Below, in pieces: positions 33,193 through 41,400 of a stretch of DNA of 64,000 nucleotides. Position numbers and translations under genes: made by a program. The stretch is from Pratylenchus scribneri. Its lineage: Eukaryota > Nematoda > Chromadorea > Rhabditida > Pratylenchidae. How positions within the stretch are numbered: the stretch's first letter is position 1; every line of letters starts with the position of its first letter. The DNA is taken from contig JAQSEB010000010.1 in the NCBI GenBank assembly GCA_030063045.1, positions 1,543,501 to 1,607,500 of the forward strand, in the 5' to 3' direction. The notes below the pieces were generated by a model. The model was not told the origin of the DNA. It saw only the letters and a program-made list of their open reading frames with translations, and did no database searches.

Positions 33193-35142
33193 TCATTCTC
33201 TCCTTTCATTGCTGAATTTTATGCCAGCTAAAATTGATTGGGGAAAATTAAGCAGCTAGATTTAGGTTGAATTGGGTTTATAAAAAATATTTTTACTCAT
33301 CGAAAGTGTTTGGCCAAAGTGGTAACACTTTATTTTTGTAAAATTTAAGTCGCGAGTTCGAACCCGCTCAGAGGAAGGTATTCACTTTTTATTTATTTTA
33401 ATGTAGGTATACTACTACACGAATCAAGTTTATTAGAACTAAAAAATGAGATCCGAAAAGCGTTAATGTTAACCCCAAAATAAATTTTATTGAAAAAACA
33501 AAACATACCCATTTCAAGGATTAATTTGTCCGGATTATCCTCCCATTTGCCGGGCAATGGACATTTTGCATTCCTCTCCGCTTGCAATTTATGCCTCATT
33601 TTCATTTTCCGTTGCTCATCCAACACTTCCATTCCGGCACATCCCCAGCATTCAATTTGTTGAACATTGGACATGTCCTCGTCCACCCAAAATGCATGGC
33701 CATATTTTATGCCCATTTGAGAGGACCGATTTTTGAAATTACCTAAAATAATTAAAAAAAATATTTTAATAATTTTAATTAATTTAATTTTACAATATAA
33801 AGCCGGTGGAGAAGCATCAATTCGCTCAAATTTTGGATGAAATTTGAATAATATCGCATTAGGACCACCAAATGGTTTTGAACTGTGCCTAAAATTTTTA
33901 ATTTAAAAATGTACTCTAAATATTAAAAATGAACCTCCATTCCTCATCGACGGCAATTGCGAAAACTTCCCCATTGGAAAGTCGGAAAATGGCCAACGTT
34001 GGACCGCGATATTCGAAAACATTCATTTCAAATCTGGAAATTAATTTGATACTTTTTAAAAATAGACATTCAATTTTAATTGAAATTTTAACAGAATTTT
34101 TTGAAAAAAAATTCTCCCCAAGACGTCTTTAGCTGAATGGGTTACCTTCATTTTTTCAAAATTTAGGTCCCGTGTTCGAACCCTCTCAGAGGAAGGTATT
34201 TTTTTCGGGCTTTGTTTTCACTTTTATGCAATTTTTATAAATTTTAAATTCTATTGTATATTTTAGGTCAAAATAAATTAATCCGAAATTTGTCTATTTT
34301 TATTTTCTCTTAAATTATTTAATTTACCGATTTATGCTCAATCCATTTTTTGAACTGGAATAGAGGAGAATCCATTCCTCCGGGCATCCGCTGGAAAGTG
34401 TGGCCATTGATGCGGGTTTTGGCCAGAATATTGTGGTTGGTAAACTTTGACGAAGAATAAACATTTTTGCGGGGCTCAATATTTCCGATTCCGGCGGTTT
34501 TTCCATTTTTCTACACTGTCCAAATTAATTAAATTCAATTTATTAATGTAAAATTAATATTTACCTGTCTTCCATAAAATATCCATTGCATTTTTTCTCT
34601 CAATGGTTCCAATAATCGAGGACAATTTTCATTAATCCATTTTTCCATCGATTCAACATTCAATTCTTTCCCATTTGATGGAATTTGGCCAATTATTGAT
34701 TGAATAAATTTGTCATCTTCTTCATCGCTGATTTGGATGCCGCCTGCTTCGAAACAACATTCAAACTTAAATAATAAATTATTTAAAATTAAATATTTTT
34801 GATTTAACCAAATTTTCGGGTGGTTGGAGCATTTTGATAATTCCATGGGAGCTTTGTTCCGAAAGAACATTGGCACATTTTCTAAATTGCTCCAATGACA
34901 TTTCTCCCATATTTGCCCATTTGCAAATCGAATTTGCCAATTTTATACCGGCTCTTCTCTTAAATTTTTTTTTAAATCAAATTTAAATTATTTAACTTCC
35001 AAACCTGAAGTTTTCCAAAATCAATTGGCGAATTCGTTCGATCATTTGTTAATTCAATGAATACTTTCATAATTTCAGGATTGCATTGCTCTTCTTGTTT
35101 TTGTTGCTTATTTTCATCCACTTTTGCATTGCTATTTCCCAT
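33193..35142 (-). CDS. TLDc-domain protein resembling MEAK7 (TLDC1)
   Basis: About seven exons; ATG at 35142. The start MGNSNAK is myristoylation-type and matches the MGNS start of MEAK7. A helical region follows (NPEIMKVFIELTNDR, then SLEQFRKCANVL and DDKFIQSIIGQIP). The TLDc-like part holds PEEWILLYSSSKNGLSINR, FEYRGPTLAIFRLSNGEVFA, VDEEWR, KPFGGPNAILFKFHP, KYGHAFWVDEDMSNVQQIE and CWGCAGMEVLDEQR. The last exon (stop 33193-33195) reads AGIKFSNERRE. MEAK7 is a lysosome-associated mTOR-signalling protein in mammals; TLDc proteins also bind V-ATPase. The tract between the N-terminal helices and TLDc is shorter than in vertebrates. The SINE at 34.12-34.29 kb and another at 33.3 kb lie in introns. 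Confidence 0.75.
33300..33420 (+). repeat. tRNA-derived SINE fragment
   Basis: TAAAATTTAAGTCGCGAGTTCGAACCCGCTCAGAGGAAGG is the family's B-box region, here without most of the tail. In the last intron of the MEAK7-like gene. Confidence 0.65.
34120..34290 (+). repeat. tRNA-derived SINE with both A and B boxes
   Basis: CTTTAGCTGAATGGGTTACC (A-box-like, about 34126-34145) precedes GTCCCGTGTTCGAACCCTCT (B box, about 34166-34185). The common tail follows. This is one of the two most complete heads and shows the family's tRNA origin. Confidence 0.8.
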
Positions 35143-35612
35143 TTTTGACTTCTTCAAATGAAAAAAAAAAGAATAACAGTAAATTTTAAAAATGAATATT
35201 CCCTGGCGAATTTAATATATGACATTTTATATTATATTTTCTAATATCTCTGTTCTCAACAGCGGGCAGAGGTTTAATTTATAAAAGGATTATCAAAAAT
35301 CAAACCAAAAAATCATGTTTTTCGGATTTATTATGTTGGAAAATCTTTATAAATACGCACAAATACAGGGTTTTATTTTAGAAATTGAAGACAATGCAAT
35401 AGATTTTTTGCATAAAAATCACAGCAATCTGTGCATTACACAGTTGAGATTTTATCTATTTTCGAGAGACGACTCAACTACTAATTTTTACAATCAAGCT
35501 TGAAGGAATAAATTGTATTATCAATAATTTGCCTTTTTTATAGCTAAAAATACACTCAATCGTTTATAATTTATCCTAAACTACCGTTCTTTTATTGAAA
35601 CAATTCACAACA
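35143..35612. other. Divergent intergenic region
   Basis: Between the MEAK7-like gene (-) and the small TOM5-like gene (+). AT-rich; presumably contains both promoters. An uninterrupted frame at 35315-35503 has no splice or family support. Confidence 0.4.
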
Positions 35613-35944
35613 ATGTTCGGAAAAATGATGCCTCCTGGATTGGATTCGAATGCCATAGCACAGGTTTTTAAAATATTTCACAAAAAATCAATCAATCAAA
35701 AAACAATCATTTATAGGCAAAGAAAAAAGCAATCGACGAATTGATTACCTTCACCAGCATTATCGTATTAGTGGAAGGCGGTCAGTTTTTAAAATTTTCA
35801 TTAAACAAAGTAAATATTTTTTTTATTTAAGCTGCACGTGCACTGAAATACTTCAATTTCGATGTTTTGACCTGAATTGGTTTTTCATATTTCCAAGTTG
35901 CCAATGTAGCGAAATGGCTTAAATTCGATAATATTTTAGCCTAA
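35613..35944 (+). CDS. Tiny TOM5-like membrane protein with two alternative last exons
   Basis: Exon 1 is 35613-35663, exon 2 is 35717-35780, and the last exon is 35832-35875 or 35898-35944. Both last exons have a proper acceptor and the same phase. The common part is MFGKMMPPGLDSNAIAQAKK, then a hydrophobic segment ELITFTSIIVLVEG. The two endings are AARALKYFNFDVLT and VANVAKWLKFDNILA, each followed by a stop. The product is about 53 residues. Length, an MF start, a basic helix and one C-terminal membrane span resemble TOM5 of the mitochondrial outer-membrane translocase, but similarity is weak. Other tiny tail-anchored proteins are possible. Confidence 0.6.
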
Positions 35945-37555
35945 ATTGTCATTTTTGTTGCAATTTATTATTTCTATTTGAATAAATTTTTTATGATTTT
36001 TACATCAATTATTTTATTGATTTTTTCCCCAATTCATTGTATATTTGAAGAATTCAAATCAAATAGAAAGGAAATGTGGCAAATACATTCTGGAAAGAAA
36101 CACATTTTCCGGGCACAATTTAGGTAAAAACGAATCTGGGGGTCCAGTACAAACCATTGAACCCCCTATAATCTTTTCGCCATTTAAATGTTCCCAATTT
36201 CATATGGATTAGCTTTAAGACATTTATTTAAAATTTGAATGCCATTTACGCACGATGTCTCATCCCTCCCCTCACGGTATTCCATGCCCTTTTCACCAAT
36301 CACATCCATTCTGTGTTGTGATTTCCACTAAAATCCGCAGCTAATCTCCCAGTCACGACATCGAGGAAAAAAATGTGTACGTTGCCAAGGTGCATGTTTC
36401 TACCTTCCTTAAGCCCATTAAGCCTTTTTTCCCAGTTTTTAAACATCAACGAATTAAACCAACAGCAGCAGCCCAGCCATCTTCCAACATTCGCACCTCA
36501 ACGAATGAGTCAGTTGGTTTTGCTTCTTGATGAATGCAGGTGTTTCTTTTATTCCCACACACACAAAACATATGTCCAATAATATGAATGAATGAATGAA
36601 TGGATGATGTATTTATTATCACCTATTTATATTTGAATTCCTCAGGTGGAGGATTTGATAGATGGATTAGGGTGGATTAGACTGGATATTAGACATTTGG
36701 CCTCAAAATGTTTGCATCATCATTGAATGAATCAAAATGAGGTGCATGTATTTAGGGCAACTGCGATTTGTTTTCACGCCTCTGCTTAACCCACAAAGCC
36801 GAACGCCTCCCCTCTTTTCTTTCCAATTATTTATTCATTCATCCATTTTTCATTGCTTGCAGCTGCGATCGTGTGGAAAAACCACCTACACCGGTCTGTC
36901 CAATTTTTTCAATCCCAGTTCCCAGTCATACTCCAATTTTTAACCACCACCAAAATGTGCGCACCTTTCCTCAATCCTCCTCCAAATTCATCATCATCCA
37001 TTCCGTCTATGCTGGTGGGATTAACCATTTTACCAACCACCCATCAGCAGTAGAGCAGCATTTAGAGTGCGCTAACATGTGGGCCACAAGGGCCAATAGT
37101 AAGGCCAATGAATGTCCAGCCAGCTGAGGCCCACGGGCCACAATCCCCTCCTCTTCCCCTAAATAGCCTCCTCTCTTTCCGCCACCACCATCCATTTGTG
37201 CGATTCTCGCCCTTAAAAGTCTATTGCCTTTGCCCACCACCAATTCCTCCCAATTTCTCGACTGTGGTGAATTTCGGCCTTCCATTTCCCCTATTCCATC
37301 TCCATCCACGGTGGGTCATTCCACCCAAAATAGTGTCCAGTCAATATTTCCGGCTGGAAGCAAAAGTGGGACAGCTGGAGGAAATGACAAAGAAGTGCGC
37401 CTTTACGGATGGTGGCCCTTTTCCTTTCATTGTTTCCTCTTTTTTTTTGGGGGGGGGGGGGGGGGGGGAAAGTTGTTGCTTTTTTTTTTGCCAAAACAAC
37501 CAACCAGCCATTTAAGAGCAAAAGTCAACCCAGAACCCACATTGAACCTCTATTT
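35945..37555. other. Long gene-free stretch
   Basis: No supported exons. A single satellite-like unit (TCTGGAAAGAAACACATTTT) lies near 36090-36120. About 36.3-37.4 kb is C-rich and T-rich on the + strand, low in stops but without splice or family support. It ends in a 20-base G run at 37449-37468. Confidence 0.55.
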
Positions 37556-38310
37556 AAGCAAAAACACATTTTCCGAAATTAAAAAGGGCAAAACACATTT
37601 TCCGGAATTAAAAAGGGCAAAACACATTTTCCGGAAAGAAATGGGGCAAAATACATTCCGGAAAGAAATGGGGCAAAACACATTTTCCGGAAAGAAATGG
37701 GGCAAAATACATTCCGGAAAGAATTGGGGCAAATACATTTTCCGGAAAGAAATGGGGCAAAATACATTCCGGAAAGAATTGGGGCAAATACATTTTCCGG
37801 AAAGAAATGGGGCAAAACACATTTTCCGGAAAGAAATGGGGCAAAACACATTTTCCGGAAAGAAATGGGGCAAAAACACATTTTCTGGAAAGAAATGGGG
37901 CAAAACACATTTTCCGGAAAGAAATGGGGCAAAATACATTCCGGAAAGAATTGGGGCAAAATACATTTTCCGGAAAGAAATGGGGCAAAATACATTCCGG
38001 AAAGAAATGGGGCAAAACACATTTTCCGGAAAGAAATGGGGCAAAATACATTCCGGAAAGAAATGGGGCAAAACACATTTTCCGGAAAGAAATGGGGCAA
38101 AATACATTCCGGAAAGAATTGGGGCAAATACATTTTCCGGAAAGAAATGGGGCAAAATACATTCCGGAAAGAATTGGGGCAAATACATTTTCCGGAAAGA
38201 AATGGGGCAAAACACATTTTCCGGAAAGAAATGGGGCAAAACACATTTTCCGGAAAGAAATGGGGCAAAAACACATTTTCTGGAAATGAAACATATTTAG
38301 GCAAAAATAC
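37556..38310. repeat. 29-bp satellite array (array 2) with higher-order structure
   Basis: About 26 units in the orientation AACACATTTTCCGGAAAGAA. Full 29-bp units alternate with shorter ones that lack 'ttt' in the core (TACATTCCGGAAAGAA) and a 'gaattggggc' variant. The pattern full, short, full, short repeats in blocks. Because the unit length is not a multiple of three, each reading frame cycles through three different peptides without stops. Confidence 0.95.
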
Positions 38311-39141
38311 ATTAAACCCCCATCCAAATCGATGGTTTTCCTCCAAAGTCCAAATTGGTCACCATTATTGTGTTGTAAACAATTCCAACACTATTTGCCA
38401 CTTTTTCTCCAACCCAACCATTTCCTCCCTTGCCTCCTATTGCGCATTATTATTACCACCCTGTCCATCCCCCAAAATTCGCGCATCCTTCCCCATTCCC
38501 CATTTTCATCCATCCCACTCCAAAATCCAATGGTCGTCATTTCCTCTTTCCCATCATCTTTTCATGCGCCACAGCCATTATTAAATTAATGTGTGGGCAG
38601 CCGGCAGTTGATGGTGGTAGAAGAGAAGACGGCGGATTCAATTCATTGTTGCTTGAATCGGATAGACTGGAAAAGGAAGCCGGGGGCGAAAGAGGGGATG
38701 TTTTGGTTGGTGAGCGGATTTGTGGTGCTCAATCTCAAATGTGCGCGGATGCCCTTCCCAATTTTCTTGTAATTCCTTTTGGGCATTGAATAAAACCCTT
38801 CCTTCCATTTCCATGGGAAAAATGGGGTGAAATTGAATGGATAGCCAACAGTCTCTTTTACTGCGCCGCCGTCCTTCCAACCTGTGAAAATCCCGCGCGC
38901 ACACATTAAATGGGGAATTCTGTGTGATTGATGAATTTTTGGGAGGTTTATATATTACTAATTTGTTCCACCACCACAGCAGAGCTTGGAGATTGATCAT
39001 CTCTACCGGTTTTTTCATCATTGGAGAAGAGTGTGTTTGTGCGCCCAAAAGTGATCATGCCAAAATCTCAATACAACAAAAACCATCCATAATCATTTGT
39101 ATTTGTCCATCGACCATCGAAAAAAATTATCGCCCAAAAAA
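38311..39141. other. Intergenic region before the Ly6-like gene
   Basis: Mixed-composition DNA without recognised exons. It probably includes the promoter and 5' leader of the gene starting at 39142. Confidence 0.4.
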
Positions 39142-40969
39142 ATGTTCATTCCCTACGGTTGTTGGTCAGCAACATTCCTTTTGGGCTTCCTCCTCTCTTT
39201 GCTTCAATCCACTTCGAATGCGCTCAAATGCAAATGCACTCAAAGTTCACCGGTAAATTTTGAGTAAATTTTGGATTACATTTTTGTACCTTTTTAAGAA
39301 AGTCCCATGCGATAATGGCGTTTGTGAAGTGCCAACGGCCAGTTCCTCTTGCCTAATGTTGGGTAAATTTTTGTACATTAATTGGATTTATAAATTTGGA
39401 TTTATGGTTGGGGACACTTAAGTTTCGGTACCCTCTGATCTATAGTATCCGGGCCATTCTGTTGGCCCATATCTCAACAAGGCTATTGCCAATCTTGGAA
39501 GGCGATATGCCTTTTGAAAGCATAAAATGTACTCAAAAAAGTGGCCTAATTTAAATTTTATAAAATTCAAGTTTTAATAAAGTTATATACCATTGAATGT
39601 AATAAACCCAAATTTTTCTTATTGAATGAAATTCTTTTGGCTATAGCTCAACAAGAGGATAACCAATTCGGGAAGGCATAAGCCTTATGAAAGCCCAAAA
39701 TGTCCTCTAAAAAGTGGCTTATTAAATTTTATAAAATTTCGGATTTAAAAAAAATTACAAGTTTTTTAGAGTGTAATTAATAAACCCCAATTTTCCGTTT
39801 CCAATTGAGTGAGATTCTTTTGGCTATATCTTAACGAGATAATAGCCATTTTAAGAAAGCGATATATCTTTTGAAAGCTAAAAGTATCCTCTAAAAAGGG
39901 CATAGTTTAAATTTTATAATATCCCGGCTTTCAAAAAAGTTATAAGTCTTTGAATGAAATAAACCCATTTTCTGATTGTGAGGAAAGCCGCCTATTTTAC
40001 AAAATGTTCTGGCATTTCAAAAACAACTAGAAAAGCCACTTTTTAGAGGACATTTATGGCTTTCAAATGCATATCGCCTTCCAGAATTGGTTGCTTCCTT
40101 CTCCAGATATGGCCAAATGAACGGCTGGATCCATCAAAAAGTCCTCTTTCATTGAATTGAATCTCCTCCTTTTGAAGATCATCCCAATTCTGGGCTTCAC
40201 TATGCATGTTCAACGAATGCCAATTTGAGTGAGGGCGAATGTGTGAGCAAAATATCGAAAAGTGGCGCCAATGTTAAGGTAAAATTTGGATTAATGCTGG
40301 AGGAAATTTCAATAAAAAGGAGGGCATTTTTAGGGGACACGATCAACTGGGCGACTCGCTTGTAGCTAATTAAGGGATAAACAAACCGATATTGATAATT
40401 TTAGTATCAAATTAAAGGACGCACTTCTGGCTATCGATATATATAAAATTTATTTGGATTGGTTAAAATTTGGTGGAATTGTATTCAAAAAATGGTGAAA
40501 AATTCACACCTTTAATAGTAATCTTATTTAATGGTTTTTTAAGTACAACTCTGCTAATTCTGAACCAAACCAAATAAATTTAATACCTATCGATAGCCAG
40601 AAATGCGCTCTTTTATTTGATATCAAAATCATCAATATCGGTTTAGTCCTTGATGAGCTACAAGCGCCGTCGCCCAGGTTGGGAAGTCCCCCAGTTGTAG
40701 CGTATCGTTTTAAGGTGTGTTCCTGCTTTTCTTCCGATTTTTGCAATTTTAAAATATGGCCCGGTGGACAGGAAGTACCGGAAGATGACGACGATGAACA
40801 CACTAATGAAATGGACGATGAAGAGGAGGATGAAGAAGGTGAAAGGCGCGCAAACAGTGCGCCATCTTCCCCATTCCAATTTGTACTGGTTCAAATTGCT
40901 TCCGGCATTTTTTGTCTGCTCATCACTTTTGCCCACTTTTCCATTCACAATTTCATCTCCTCCATTTAA
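39142..40969 (+). CDS. Ly6/uPAR (three-finger) surface protein with ten cysteines and acidic stalk
   Basis: Four exons that join in frame: 39142-39252, 39299-39362, 40178-40278 and 40715-40969 (176 residues). Exon 1 is a signal peptide (MFIPYGCWSATFLLGFLLSL, cleavage probably near SNA). The mature part has exactly ten cysteines in the Ly6/activin-receptor pattern: LKCKC, PCDNGVC, SSC, HYAC, GEC, then VCSC and the diagnostic DFCN. A strongly acidic stalk follows (EDDDDEHTNEMDDEEEDEE), then NSAPSS and a hydrophobic C-terminal end, fitting a GPI-anchor signal or one membrane span. Such proteins act at the cell surface as receptors or ion-channel modulators. The individual family member is not recognised. 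Introns 2 and 3 are enlarged by repeats. Confidence 0.75.
39440..40130. repeat. Tandem degenerate repeat filling intron 2 of the Ly6-like gene
   Basis: Three head-to-tail copies of a roughly 185-200-bp segment share 'ttttggctatatctcaacaag', 'gaaggcgatatgccttttgaaagc' and 'cctctaaaaagtggc'. The last, near 40030-40110, is inverted. A related pair is at 47.07-47.35 kb. Confidence 0.7.
40330..40670. repeat. Inverted-repeat element (MITE-like) in intron 3 of the Ly6-like gene
   Basis: The left arm (CTTGTAGCTAATTAAGG ... CGATATTGATAATTTTAGTA ... GGCTATCGATATA) is complemented by the right arm (TATCGATAGCCAGAAATGCG ... AAAATCATCAATATCGG ... GATGAGCTACAAGC). Related to the 25.44-kb element. Confidence 0.8.
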
Positions 40970-41400
40970 ACTATTATTTCCAAAATGTTTTTTTTGTGAA
41001 TTAATTTAGATAAAAAAATGATTGAATTTATAGAAATTCTTTTGGGCCGAAAAATTATTTTTTGGCCACATAATTTGGCCATTCTTACCCTACCTAGTCC
41101 TAATCCAATCCTAGGTCTTAGATCTAACCCTAGGCAAAAACATTTATTTATGGCCAAGTTTTATGGCCTCAAAAATAATTTTTCGACATGAAAGAATTTG
41201 TAAATTCAATCATTTTTGTGTAAATTAATTTTATTATTCCAATGTTTTTAATGTATTTTTCTCAATAAAATATTGTTTAAAATTTATTAAATATTAACAA
41301 AAAAATTGAGTCTGTATAAAAGTGTTTGGATATGATTTTTCGAATGGCACTTCCTTCATTCTTCATTGGTAATTTTGGCAATTTGGTTTTTCCATAAATT
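40970..41400. other. Convergent 3' intergenic region
   Basis: Lies between the Ly6-like gene (+) and ALDH7A1 (-). AT-rich, with no recognised gene or repeat. Confidence 0.45.

Noticed and set aside
35315..35503. 63-codon frame on the + strand
   Set aside because: Very AT-rich, no splice signals, no family resemblance, and located in the divergent promoter region.
36373..37127. Open frames of up to 119 codons on the + strand
   Set aside because: Pyrimidine-rich low-complexity DNA; Pro/Ser/Phe-rich peptides with no consistent exon borders.
37224..38584. Reading frames of up to 358 codons over 37.2-38.6 kb on both strands
   Set aside because: Satellite array 2 read through in every frame; no splice context or family resemblance.
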